Source: Eriocheir sinensis
Lineage: Eukaryota; Arthropoda; Malacostraca; Decapoda; Varunidae
Assembly (NCBI RefSeq): GCF_024679095.1
Contig: NW_026111823.1
Location: 10,001 to 74,000 of the forward strand
DNA: 64,000 nt
Direction of reading: 5' to 3'
Shown here piece by piece: positions 1 to 13,101 of the stretch. The notes under the pieces are model-generated. The model had not been told where the DNA came from, searched no databases, and was given only the letters and a program-made list of their open reading frames with translations. The position numbers were made by a program, and so were the translations under genes. How positions within the stretch are numbered: position 1 is the first letter of the stretch; each line of letters begins with the position of its first letter.

Positions 1-612
1 TGTTCAAATCTCTCTCTCTTCGTTAATCCTTTATTGATAAATATGATTCTCTCTCCTCGGCCAAAAGTTCAATTCACATGATATCATATCTATATTTTTT
101 TTCTCTTTGTATTTATTTTCTTTTTTCTGCTGTACTTACTTTTTCTTCCTCAAGTTGTCCTTCTTACTTTCTTTCAATCATATTCTCATTCTCCATGCCC
201 TCATTTTTTTTTGTGTTCTCCTTTTCATTCCTTCTTGCGTTTCTTCTTCCTTATTTTTTTTCTACTTCTTTCTCTTCTTTTTAATCATCTTTTTCTCCTC
301 CTATTAGTTTTTTTTTCTTTTTCCTGTTTAATTTCTTCCTTTTGCATTTTTTTCCCTTCCCGATCTCTTCTTCCTCTCCCACTTCTTCCTCCTTTTCTTC
401 TTCTTTTTCTTTTCATTTCCTTCTATTTTTCTACTATTTCTTCTTCATCTAATTATATTTCTCCATCTAATTATTATTTTTTTTCTTCCTCCTCCTTCTC
501 TTCTTCTCCTTCTCTTCCTCCTCGTCCTCCTCCTCCTCCTCCTCCTTTTCTCTTGCAAACACAAAGTCATTTCTATACATAAGATAGGCCTTGTTTCCCG
601 GGTCAAGGGGAA
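1..612. repeat. Pyrimidine-rich low-complexity tract
   Basis: The plus strand is almost all C and T for more than 500 bases, ending in CTC/CCT trinucleotide runs near 490-550. The open frames here encode only Ser/Phe/Leu runs and look meaningless. Bases 1-55 resemble 27,466-27,520 (shared motif TTTATTGATAAATATGATTC followed by TC repeats), so the window starts inside a dispersed repeat. Confidence 0.8.
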
Positions 613-958
613 GGAGGAGGAGGAGGAGGAGGAGGAGGAGGAAACATGGAATGACAGGCAACAGAGAGCCTGTTTATTCATAACGAGGTTGCCTGCTGTA
701 GAGCGGTGATCTTCCTGAGAGTCGCTGGGTGCCTGCAGGGCAGTTCAAGTCATTTCGGTGCGTATTTTCAGTTTACTCCTGTCGTCACGAAGTGACTGTC
801 GATGCGATTTTTGAAGGAGTTGATGGTTTCTGCACTTACTACTTCAACAGGGAGGTCGTTCCAATGGCGTATGACTCGGATAGAGAAGAAACTCCTACCA
901 ATGTCTGTGTTGCATCGCTTCGCTTGAATAGGGAGGAGGAGGAGGAGGAGAAGGAGGA
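613..958 (-). mobile_element. CR1-like LINE 3' fragment inside a (GGA)n microsatellite
   Basis: On the minus strand 768 to about 930 encodes the C-terminal tail of a CR1-like reverse transcriptase, with CNTDIGRSFFS, RHWNDLPVEVV and a final GVN before the stop. Bases 643-767 are its 3' UTR, ending in the octamer-type tail (TTTCCATG). The fragment is flanked by GGA repeats on both sides (613-642 and 932-958), as expected if it inserted inside a trinucleotide microsatellite and duplicated part of it. It is 5'-truncated, with no RT catalytic region. The same family recurs at 4.3, 24.0, 29.7, 45.2 and 48.1 kb. Confidence 0.8.
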
Positions 959-1690
959 TTAGGTAGCAGAAAAAAAGTGGAAAGGAGAGATGATGAAGCG
1001 GGAGGGAAAAAGTAAAAGGGAAAAAAAAAAGGAAAGGAGAGAATATCTTGAGGAAAGAGAGTTGGTGGAGAAAACGAGGAAGGGTAAATCTGTGGAAAAT
1101 ACCGAAGACAGGACGATGATACAAAGGAGGAAGGGAAGGAAGGAAGGGAGAGGAGGAGTAGGAGACATGACTATATATACACAAAGGGGTTAGTTTTGGA
1201 AAGCGAGAAATTATATAAAAAAAAGAGTAAAATGAAAAAAAAGGATGGAAAGAACAAAATCTGGAAGGAATGAAGGAAGGAAGCTACGCCAACAAATGAG
1301 AAGGGTGAGAGGAAGAAAGATAAAGAGATTGTGTCGAAAAAAAATAATACGACTTAAAAATAAAAGGAGAAAAAATTGAACGGACGAAAAACAAAAAAAA
1401 AGGTAAGGACATGAGACGGAAATAAAAAGGGAGAGAAAAATAATAAGGGGGAAAAATATGAAAAGGGAGAGTATAAGAGGGAGAAGGCAAGGGTATGGCA
1501 AACAGTAGAAAATAAGACAAAGAAGGAAGAGAGTAGAAGGTAGAAAAAAAGGAGAAACAGAGAAAGAGAAGGGAAGGATAAGGAAGAAAAGGAAGTATGC
1601 GTGTGGGAAGAAGAGAATGGAGAAGAAGGGAGACAAAAGGGTAGAGGAAAAAAGAGAATGTAGGGCGGAGGGTGACGAATGGAGCTTCTC
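959..1690. repeat. Purine-rich low-complexity tract
   Basis: The plus strand is almost all A and G (GGA, GAAA, AAGG runs). No gene is recognisable; the minus-strand open frames are Ser/Phe/Leu runs caused by composition. Confidence 0.75.
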
Positions 1691-3890
<2,200 letters not shown>

Positions 3891-3964
3891 TTTTTTTCAT
3901 TTTGATCCTCTCCCTGTTGTTTGATTCTATTTCAACTCCTCCACTCTCTTTTTCTTTAATTTCA

Positions 3965-4206
<242 letters not shown>

Positions 4207-4280
4207 ATGGTATAAAATAAAACGGGGAAGTGCGACAAATTATCTCTCCTGAACGAAAGGAAGTTGAGTGGTAATAGCAG

Positions 4281-4480
4281 GAGGAGGAGGCGGAGGAGGA
4301 GGATGAAGAAGATGAAGAAACATGGAAACATCTCAACAGAGAAGGGCAGGCAATAAAGTGTCTCCTTATGTTTATAATGAGGTTGCCTGCTTGAGTAATA
4401 TCCTAAGTTCGTCAGGACAACAGTGACCCACGGAACAGATGAAAACATTTTCTCTAAGAACGTGCAGAGGAGGAAGAGGA
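4281..4480 (-). mobile_element. LINE 3'-UTR fragment flanked by GGA repeats
   Basis: The tail motif AAACATGGAAACAT at 4,318 is followed by sequence matching the 3' UTR of the (TTTCCATG)n CR1-like family (GAGGTTGCCTGC at about 4,379, then an ACAGATGAAA block). GGA/GAA repeats lie on both sides (4,281-4,317 and about 4,468-4,540). Only the UTR is present; no coding part remains. Confidence 0.65.
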
Positions 4481-5244
4481 TGAAATGGTGAAGGGGAAGA
4501 ATGAGGAAGAGGAGGAGGTAAAAGAGGAAGAAGGGGTGTAACATGAAGAATTGTAGGTGACACAGGAGAAGAAAAATGGTTAGTAGGGAAAACAATATGA
4601 AAAAACACACAAAAAAATAGCAAAACAAAAATATGAAGATAATTGAAAATGAAAAGAAAAAATAAGATAACAGGAAAATAAAAGAAAGAATTGAAAGATA
4701 AAGTCCATAGAAAATAGGACAAAAAAAAACAATTGAAAGAAAGGGCTTTTATAAATAAAAATAAAAATCATTAGCGAAAAAAAAGTTTACGCCATAAAAT
4801 GTTACAAAGAAAAGTCCGGAAAGTGAAAAAAAGATTAAATGAAAAAAACATTCGATTCTCGCATTCCAGTTCAAGCAGTGAGAGTTTCTTCTCCGCGCCC
4901 AGTCCAAACACTCATTTTACCTCGTTTTCGAAATTTTCATCCATTAACGCTTCTCTCTCTCTCATTATTTCTCCTCCCACACACATAAACACGGCCGCCA
5001 CTGTTGCAATCACCTCCTCCTCCGCCGGAAGCCTGCAAAGGAAAAATAATATATTACGTCGTAAGTCAGAATATTAAAACAGAGAAACAAATACAGGAAT
5101 ACAAGAATTACTGAATAATTAATATATGAACGAATAAATGAATGAACCAAATGTGAATGGCAATGCAAAAAAAAATGCATGAGTATAAAATGAATGACGT
5201 ATAAAGAATAAAGTAATGAAATAAGATTACAACTATATACTATA
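4481..5244. other. A-rich intergenic DNA, nothing recognised
   Basis: Purine/A-rich sequence with no recognisable gene. A short pyrimidine-rich island lies at 4,850-5,030. The open frames lack homology signals or plausible structure. Confidence 0.5.
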
Positions 5245-6065
5245 AGAACATAAAAACATAAGAACGTTGGAGTCTGCAAGAGGCCGGTAGGCCTATACAA
5301 GGCAGCTCCTTTGACCCTAGCTCCCGTGTATCTAACCCCACCTAATATCGCTGTCCATGAATTTATCTATTTTTTTTTTAATGTGACAATTGTATTGGCA
5401 CTCACCACATGACTGCTAAGCCTATTCCACTCATCTACAACCCTGTTAGTAAACCAATTTTTGCCTATGTCCCTGTTGAATCTGAGTTTATCCAGTTTAA
5501 ACCCATTACTTCGTGTCCTAACCGGTTCTCTTACCTACAAAACTTTATGAGTATCTCCCTTATTAAAGCCCTTCATCCATTTATAAACCTCGATCATGTC
5601 TCCACGCACCCTTCGCCTTTCTAGAGAATGCAAGTTTAACTGTTTGAGTCTTTCCTCGTATGGCAAGTTTCTCAATCCCTGAATCATCTTAGTCATCCTC
5701 CTCTGCACTGATTCTAACATTTTGATATCCATTCTATAGTAAGGTGACCAGAACTGAACCGCATAGTCAAGATGAGGTCTAACTAATGCTAAATATAGTT
5801 TGAGGAAGACTTCGGCGCTTCTGCTGCTTACGCTCCTTGAAATAAATCCCAGTACCCTATTTGCTCGATTTCTAGCTTGAATGCATTGTGCCCTTGGACG
5901 GAGATCAGAGCTCACTAAGACCCCTAAATCTCTCTCGCACCCAGACCTGCTTATGAGAGTGTCATTTAAGCAATAGTTGTGAGAGGGGTTGTTCCTACCT
6001 ACACTCAGAATACTGCACTTCCCTACATTGAACTCCATCTGCCATTTATCAGCCGAGAACAGTTA
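5245..6065 (-). mobile_element. CR1-like LINE 3' part with (TTCTTATG)n tail
   Basis: The minus-strand frame 6,038-5,535 encodes the thumb and C-terminal region of a CR1-clade RT. Motifs include MEFNVGKC, ERDLGVLVSSDL, LVRPHLDYAVQFWSP, YEERLKQL and ERRRVRGDMIEVYKW. Coding similarity continues in another frame to about 5,380 (NWFTNRVVDEWN), so a frameshift interrupts it. The 3' end at 5,245-5,265 is an octamer repeat of TTCTTATG type. It is 5'-truncated, lacking the catalytic domain. It is a sister family to the (TTTCCATG)n LINE, differing in tail and in many residues. Confidence 0.85.
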
Positions 6066-6310
6066 ACTATCAATTTCACTGTACATCTATTTAACTATCT
6101 GTCTGTGTCTATCTGTCTGTCTTCAGTTAATGTGATAAACGTGCTTGTGCGTTGGCATATAAATACCGATACAACACAAACACCCCGGACCCGAGGTGAC
6201 GCATATAAAGACGTATTTGATATTGACCACTGCCTGGATTTAATAGACAAAGGGGATAAACGCAGAATTCAATAAAAAGTATATGATTTCCACTTAAACA
6301 GACTAGTGGG
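6066..6310. other. Short unique segment with CTGT-rich start
   Basis: Contains a degenerate CTGT run at 6,080-6,125 and otherwise unremarkable sequence. No supported gene. Confidence 0.4.
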
Positions 6311-6430
6311 TAGGGTTGCAAAGTGTGGGAAAGTTTCCGGTAAAATAGAAACTTTCCATGGAAGGTTTCCGGGAATTTTCAGGGCTCAAAAATTTGGGGA
6401 ATTTATTGGAATTTAAAAAAAATTCACTTA
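6311..6430. mobile_element. Possible hAT-type transposon end (left end only)
   Basis: TAGGGTTGCAAAGTGTGGGAA at 6,311 is followed by repeated GGAAACTTTCC-type palindromic blocks. The layout resembles the certain hAT element at 25,345, which starts CAGGGTTGCCACTTTGTGGGA. No matching right end or target duplication was found, so this is a remnant at best. Confidence 0.35.
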
Positions 6431-6539
6431 CTAAACAAACCAGTTTTGGTTAATATAACTTAAAAACTTAAAAAGTTTTAAGCAACAAATACTGTATTTC
6501 CAAAAGGTTGGGTTAAATTTAAGGAACTTTCAAACACGT

Positions 6540-6770
6540 GGTATCCAGACACCTATAGCATAAAATAACGAAGAAAGCCGTCACTGTGTTATAGAGAAAG
6601 TCTCATTTAGTAAGGAAGAGAAGATCATTTTCCTGAGTCAAGACGTATGGTATGGTGGTTTTGTTAAGTTAGGTTAAGTTTAGGGCATCTTCAAACATAT
6701 AATAGGCGACAGCTTATGGCACAAAATAACAAGACATGACCTCACTCAGTCAGTGAGCCTAAGGCTTTCT
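6540..6770. repeat. Diverged two-copy tandem duplication
   Basis: The block with CACCTATAGCATAAAATAAC (about 6,550) recurs as GACAGCTTATGGCACAAAATAAC (about 6,711), each preceded by a TTCAAACA motif. Spacing is about 160 bp. Function unknown. Confidence 0.45.
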
Positions 6771-7180
6771 TTCTCTTCACCTCCTCCTCCTCATCATCAT
6801 CATTCTTTTTTCTTTGCACCTTTACCTCTACAGATACGTTCAATAATGGACGAAAAATAATTGCTTTCAGATCAAGAGCCATTATGTTATTTTTTTCCGT
6901 TCAGCTCATCACTTTCGACCTTTTCAAAACGCGCCTTTACGCAGCATAACACGATTTTGTTGAGAAAAAAAAAAACGCGTATATTAGTAAGCGTCGGTAA
7001 TGCTCTCGAGGCACAAAACACTCGCGTTGATCAGATTACATTATCATTGTTTTTCCCTTGCTGTCAGACCCTGCGAGCCAGCGAGCCTTTCAACACACAA
7101 GTTCATTTTCGCGTTCACATAATTTCTGCCTTTTATCTGTTTTTTTTTTTTTTCACGTCACCTTGAATGCAAATTGACTG

Positions 7181-7282
<102 letters not shown>

Positions 7283-8167
7283 TAACCCCCAATTAGTCTA
7301 ATTGTCCCTGGGGTTTAACAATTGTTTTCTGTCTTCCTCGCACGCAGTGTGTTGTACAGTAACATGTTTGTGAATGGCTCAGTCTGTTAGTCATCAGTAA
7401 TGTTAACGTTCAATCATAGTAATCTTTTTTCCTTCAGAGAATAGTTTGTATTTCTGCTTATCTATATTTTTTAGTATGTTTAAGACAAGGACAAATTTTA
7501 ATTCAAATGCTTAATCTCTTCTTCACTTTTCTACACTAGCGAGACTGATGTGTATATTAACTGTATTTTTTTCTTCTCTCCTTAGAGATATAAAATATGC
7601 TGTTGTTGATCAATATTTTAAGTGTCTTTATTTTTAGGGATGTTTTCCAATTGCACAGTTTACCTTCTCCATAATCTACGAGTCATCTTTCATGGAACCT
7701 TTACTACGTGCGTGTGTTTGCCAACCGATCACATTCTTTCCTCCCTGTCAGCTGTGCTTTTGTTTATCTATAGTTAGAGTGTCTATGCATAATAATTTCG
7801 TTACATTTTCAGGTGTCATAACAGTTCTACTACTGATTAATCACCTCGTCACCTTTCATGCAAACTTTATTATTGTTTATATTTATTCATCTGCGTGTGT
7901 GAATCAATTATACTTTTCTTTATCTACTGTTGGCGTATCATTATTTTTCTATTTTGAGTACATTTTCAATTAACAATTCTGCCGCTGAATAATCTCTTCC
8001 TCTTAAATACAAACTTTACTGAATTTACTTTATCCACGTGTGCATGTAAAATGTTCATGTGTTGATCTGTATTTAGAGTCGCATTTTTTACGTTGAAGTA
8101 TATTTTCCAGCAACATAATTCTGGCGCTGCGTGTTCTGTTTGTCGCCTTCCGTGCAAACACCGTAAT

Positions 8168-8213
<46 letters not shown>
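8168..8213. repeat. (GT)n microsatellite
   Basis: About 46 bp of GT at the equivalent place in another unit of the degenerate array, directly after GCAAACACCGTAATG. Confidence 0.95.
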
Positions 8214-8216
<3 letters not shown>

Positions 8217-9170
8217 ACCGCAGGCACTTTCATCCCCTGCTGGTTATTTATCATGATCTCGTTGGCTTATGTTTAGTGTGTGTTTTGTTTTACGTATGTA
8301 AGTAGATTTTCCAGGTAATTAAGTTATCTATTGCCTCATCTTTTCGTCGTCTTTCATGCAATTTAGTGTTTCATGAAATTTAGTGTTCCAAAACCATTTA
8401 CAATCCTTTCCCTTGCGCTAATTAACTTAGTAAATGTTTGTTTACTTTATATAATTCATTTGTATACGAATATATTTTCACGTAACCTCATTTCTGCATC
8501 GCTTAATCTACTCATCTTTTCTGGAAACGTAATTTCGTGTGTGTAGAAAGCAGTTTGAATTGTTATCTATTTCTTTCCGACTTTATTAATGATGTAACTT
8601 TATTTCGTGTGTCCAGTGTAATTATTATCTCTCCTGGTCTGCATTATTTCTGCAAGTGTTCGTCAATGTTTGTGGAGTGCATTCAAACAGAGATAATCTT
8701 TTTCCAGCAACACAACTTATGCATCTGCTTAATCTATTCGTCGCCTGTTATGCAAACGTGTCTTCTTCTTCTTCTTTTCTTCTTCTTCTTCTTATTATTA
8801 TTATTATTGCGGTTGTTATTTTAGTGTCGTTTATATTATTACTATTATTTTATTACTAATACTTAACTGGTATTTTTATCATTTTACAATCACATATTGT
8901 TTTCCCGTATGTATTAAGACAGTAAATGTCTACCTTACATTATGTGTATCATTCATAGTCAATTTCAATCATGATTGACACGCCCCGCGCTGCTTAACCA
9001 ATTCATCTTCCAGGCAAATGCAATTCATGTGTTTCAAGTGCAATTAAATTTCTTCTTGCGTGCAATAATCCGGTAAATGTCGGTCTATATTTCATGTTTT
9101 AGTTTTTCTGGACATTAATGAAACTGCCTGCAGCATACACGCCACTGATTAATCCATTAAACCTTTCCAT

Positions 9171-10260
9171 CCACTCCTTTCCTCTCTAACCTTTTCATCT
9201 GTGTCCCATCATGCGCACTCATTGATTCCTCCTCCTTTTCCTCTCCTCACCCTTCTTCCTTTTCCTTTCCTTCTTTTTCATCTTCCTCCTCTTCCTATAC
9301 CTTAAGGCCCCTTTCTATTCCCCCATTTCTTTTCATTTCTGTCCTCGTTTCCCTTCCATTCCCTCCCCTGTTCCTGTACCTTACTGATCTCCTCCGATTC
9401 CTCCCGCTCGTCTCCTTCATTTCTCTCTATTGTTTTCTACCCATCCTATTCCTACTTCACTTTCTCTTTCTCACATCTCCTTTCCTCTCTCTCTTCCTCT
9501 TCCTCTTCCTTTACCTTCCTGCTCCCTCCTTCCTCTTTCCACTTTACCCAGATATTCGTCCATGCCTCCTGTCTCTCCCTCCTACCATTGGCACCCACTT
9601 AGTCCAAGTGACATTCGACTATTAATCAAAGAAAGGTGCACCAGCTGTTCCACCTGCACTAATAACCTGCAGATCAACTATCATTAACGCTAACTTAGCT
9701 AATCCTTTACACCTTTACCTTAACGCTGCCCCCCACCCCGCCCTTCTCCCCTCCCTCCCCCTCCTATCCGTATCCATTAGCTTCAGGTGATGTTAGGTTA
9801 TTAAAAAGGTGAGCCGGCCCTTCACTTGTCCAAGCACCTGCCCGTCACGTCACACCTGGTCATTAGGAGTCACGAGTGGGCAGGTGTTGAAAGATCTAAT
9901 GATGATGACGACGTGATAGGGATTTGTATGTCTTGCGACGTCTCTTTCTCTCTGTGTCTCTCTCTAGCTCTGTCTCTGGCTTTATTTTCCTCTCCCTCCT
10001 CCTCCTCCTATCTCTTCTGTTTCTTCTCCCCGTTTCCTTTCTTCTGTTTCTACTCATCTTCTTTCGTCCTCCTCCTCCTCCGTTTCAATTTCTTCGCCCA
10101 TTATTTCCTCCTCCTCTTTCGCCACGTTTTGTTCCTCCTATCTCTCCTCCTCCCTTCTTTCCACCCGTTCCTCTTCCTTCGCTTCTCCTCCTCCTTTTTC
10201 TCAGTCTCCCCTTGACTCTATTCCGCTCCTCCTCCTCCTCCTCCTCTTGATCATCAGTAC
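9171..10260. repeat. Pyrimidine-rich tract with an E-box-rich island
   Basis: C/T-rich runs occupy 9,180-9,560 and 9,950-10,250. Between them, 9,600-9,910 is ordinary sequence with several CAGGTG/CACCTG hexamers. No coding region was recognised. Confidence 0.6.
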
Positions 10261-10275
10261 GGGATATCGCGCGGG

Positions 10276-10614
10276 GAGGTGGTGGCTGAGTCGTCAGAGT
10301 AACGGCTCCGTGTTCAGGAGAATGCGAGTTCAATCCCCGCCCGGTGCCACCAAGCTGGGATTTTTCAACCGCCGCCGAGTGGCTTAAAACTACCCACATG
10401 CTGTCCAGAAGACCACCTATCAACCCGGACTCTAGATTCTAGGATCAAAGATGAGCTCTGGGAGGGCAGCATGAGCCAGTGCAAGATGGCGCCACTATAA
10501 ACACTCGCCTGCGCCAGAACGGGCTGGGCCGACCATCAGGACCCACCGGGAAGAAGCCTACCGGCGCAATAGGCCGCAATGTAAAAAAAAAAAAAAAATA
10601 ATAATAATAATAAT
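10276..10614 (+). mobile_element. tRNA-derived SINE
   Basis: The head (about 10,276-10,352) is tRNA-like. It has a box A match TGGCTGAGTCGT at 10,283, a box B-like GAGTTCAATCC, and a CCACC end that can pair with GGTGG near the start. A body follows (AAGATGGCGCCACTATAAAC at about 10,483; GGGCTGGGCCGACCATCAGG). It ends in an A-run and (TAA)n at 10,582-10,613. A 3' copy of the same body with its own A-tail lies at 12,988-13,101, which shows it is dispersed. Decayed stems and the attached body make it a SINE rather than a tRNA gene. An anticodon-like GTT is only tentative. Confidence 0.8.
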
Positions 10615-11316
10615 GGACCGTATTGGCTATCCGGCGGCGAATCGGAGACAAATACTGTTTTGACGTAAATCGGTTCCTTTTTTCTATTTCGGAAAAAAAA
10701 TAATACCGGCTGTCGTTTGGAGCCAAATGTGTAAGTTAAACAGGCAAAACACAGCTTGGGAGGTTTCGTATTGTTTTGCCCACGGCTTTATTTTGCTCTC
10801 CAGCAGCTTAAGAATGATTTAGCTTGCTGTTAAATAATTGCTAGTAGCTATTTTGACCTCTGGTCTTAAGATAAGTGTTTACAGACACCCTCTCGCTGGA
10901 GAGGGCGTCTGTAAATCACTTAAGACCAGAAGTCAAAATAGCTACAGAAACCTAAACTAACATTATTTAACAGCAAGTTAAATCATTCTTAAGCTGCTGG
11001 AGAGCAAAATAAAGCCCTGGGCGAAAAAATACGAAACCTCCCAGCTGTGTTTTGCCTGTTTGGGCCGCTCAGGAGACTGCGGCCCGCGGCTCATTCGCCC
11101 TTCAGTGGTCACACACACCACACATAGACGCAAACCTTAAAATCTTACCAGCAAAGGGTAAATACATTTTTTTTCTACCAGCAGGTACCACGTTTGGGCA
11201 TTTGGCTCCAAACGACAGCCAGAATTTTTTTTTTTCAGAAATAGAAAAGAGGAATCGAGATAAGTCAAAACAGTACTTGTCTCCGAGTCGCCGCCGAGTA
11301 GCCAATACGGTCCATT
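10612..11316. mobile_element. Large fold-back (near-perfect long inverted repeat)
   Basis: The left arm, 10,612 to about 10,894, is the reverse complement of the right arm, about 10,896-11,316. The arms begin and end with AATGGACCGTATTGGCTA and its complement. The centre (ACAGACACCCTCTCGCTGGAGAGGGCGTCTGT region, 10,880-10,912) leaves almost no loop. The right arm has about 130 bp extra (about 11,058-11,190) that the left arm lacks. No coding sequence or target duplication is visible. It is likely a fold-back or MITE-like DNA element; the superfamily is unknown. Its left edge abuts the SINE tail. Confidence 0.85.
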
Positions 11317-11519
11317 GCTGGACGCGCTAAAAGTCGTGTATTCTCAGCATACCTGGTCATGATTACTTGCCATGTTTCCGGTCAACATATTTATTTCAAA
11401 TTCTGTCTGTATGGATAAAATAGGCCCTAAATTCAGCTATGGTACTATTTTCTATTCATGTAAATAGTAAATGTGGTATAAAATATGGATTCAAGTTGCG
11501 GAAAAATCACGTGACCTGG

Positions 11520-11600
11520 AAACGGGTGCTGATTGGTCGTGACGTCACTAGGTACGTCGGGAGGCCGCCAACTTTGTGTTTCTCCGTGATTTCGTGTTGT
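11520..11600 (+). promoter_or_regulatory. Promoter-like segment with CCAAT and CRE motifs
   Basis: An inverted CCAAT box (ATTGG, 11,532) and a full CRE palindrome TGACGTCA (11,540-11,547) lie in a short CpG-containing stretch about 80 bp before the ATG of the THAP-like exon. That arrangement suggests a former promoter. Activity is unknown. Confidence 0.4.
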
Positions 11601-11624
11601 GGTGTATGTTTCTAGTGGCTAGCA

Positions 11625-11760
11625 ATGCCTGGAGACGTAACCCGCAGTCATTGGTGCTTCGTGCCAATGTGCAAGAGTACATATATACGGACAAAAGTAC
11701 TCCACGTAGGATATTTCTGTCTGTGCTAGTGAATCATGCAGTAATTTCCTTTAGTTTCCC
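11625..11760 (+). pseudogene. THAP-type zinc-finger first exon remnant
   Basis: From ATG 11,625 the frame reads a THAP-domain start with WCFVPMCKST, the C-x4-C half of the C2CH zinc finger seen in THAP proteins and P-element-type transposases. After about 20 residues the expected continuation is found in another frame (TPRRIFLSV, about 11,700-11,727), so a frameshift separates the two. The downstream half of the domain (W, C-x2-H) was not found nearby. It could be a decayed P-element-like transposon or a host THAP pseudogene; a real exon with a splice site at about 11,725 is less likely. CRE and CCAAT motifs lie just upstream. Confidence 0.5.
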
Positions 11761-12987
11761 CTCGGACTAACTTTTCATCACGAACTCAACTATTCTCTCT
11801 ACTGTCACATCCTCTGATTATAAAAATATTGGTCTGCATTCGCTTTCTTTTTATTCATCTTCAGGCGTTCATTATCTCTCTCTGACGTTCCAGTGCCATT
11901 GTTTTCTCTAGGTTAGGCTTGGTAAGTTTCCATAATACTAATATAAATTCAACCTTGATTATTCTCTTTGTTCCCTCGACTAATTTTTAATCGTGAACAC
12001 AACTATTTTCTGCAGAGACGAGGCGAATCGCAATAGGTAGTTTTTGAGGTGGCGGCGGGGGGCGCGGCGGAAAATCTCTCGACAACAGCATGATGGAGCA
12101 GAGCTTTACAGACTCTCGTGATGGACTGACCAGCTAAAGTTTCTCCTGTTTTCTCTCGACGCACAAAAAACGGGTCACGGGGTTTGCCAAAGGATGAACG
12201 CATCTAAACTATAGGCAACGGATATTCTGGTGTATTTTTCGGCTTCTTTACCTTTTTGAACCCTTGTGAAGGATCGCTTTTGACCTCAGAAAATCCAGTT
12301 GATGAGTTTGTTGTCCTAGAGTATTAGAGGGAAGGGGAGGGGAGGGTAAGGGGACGAAAGTGGAGAGAGAACAGGAGGAGGAGGGAGGGGAGATTACGAT
12401 GGTGAAGGAGGTAAGAGGGAGCAGAAAAAAGGGACAGAAGAAAGGGAGGGCATCTTGAATGAAAGTCTACGGATGATGTTAGGATGACTGGGAATAAAAG
12501 TAAAGAAAAATCTTCAAAAACTGGTCAACAAAGGTAAAACAAGACGAGCTTTGATTTGAGCTGAAACAGATTATAAAGAATTGCTAAGTACTGAAAATGT
12601 TAGCAGGCAAAAATAGAGGGCAGGCAGGTAAGGGAAAATTAAGGTAAATGAGTTAAATCTTTAAACGGTTGAGCAGAGGGAAGAAGCAAAAACATTATGA
12701 AGAGACGAACGGAACTAAATATAAAAAGAACTAAGGATTAGAAAAAAATACTGAAAATCGAATTGATTAATCTTCAAAATGTTTAGAAAAAGAGAGTATC
12801 AAAAAATAAAAGAAACATGAATTCAAGATAGAGGAAACAACAGGTGAGGTTAAACAGTGGTGTAGAATACTAAAACAAGTGTTAAGCACAAAAACTGCTA
12901 GATCGGCGTCGCATGACCCTCCAACACACACCCAACAATTTATATTATGCAACAAGGGGTGTAAAATGTAAAATGCTGAAAAGTAAA
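11761..12987. other. Intergenic DNA, no gene recognised
   Basis: A short direct repeat (CTCGGACTAACTTTTCATC at 11,761 and CTCGACTAATTTTTAATC at 11,974, each followed by an ACTCAACTATT-like block) suggests an old 210-bp duplication. From 12,320 it is purine-rich. No supported coding region. Confidence 0.5.
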
Positions 12988-13101
12988 GATGGCGCCACTA
13001 TAAACATTTGCCTACGCCACAACGGGCTGGGGCCGACCATCAGGCCCTACTATGAAGGCCTACCGGCGCCACAGGCCAAGACGTAAAAAAAAAAAAAAAA
13101 A
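12988..13101 (+). mobile_element. SINE 3' fragment
   Basis: It matches the body of the SINE at 10,480-10,590 (AAGATGGCGCCACTATAAAC, CGGGCTGG, CGACCATCAGG, CCTACCGGCGC) and ends in an 18-base A-run. The tRNA-like head is missing, so this is a 5'-truncated copy. Confidence 0.85.

Noticed and set aside
6127..6321. Minus frame of 64 codons and the overlapping 98-codon plus frame
   Set aside because: No similarity to known families; part of the plus frame is LINE sequence read antisense.
10276..10352. Functional tRNA gene
   Set aside because: Mismatched stems and the attached SINE body with A-tail and second copy show it is a SINE head.
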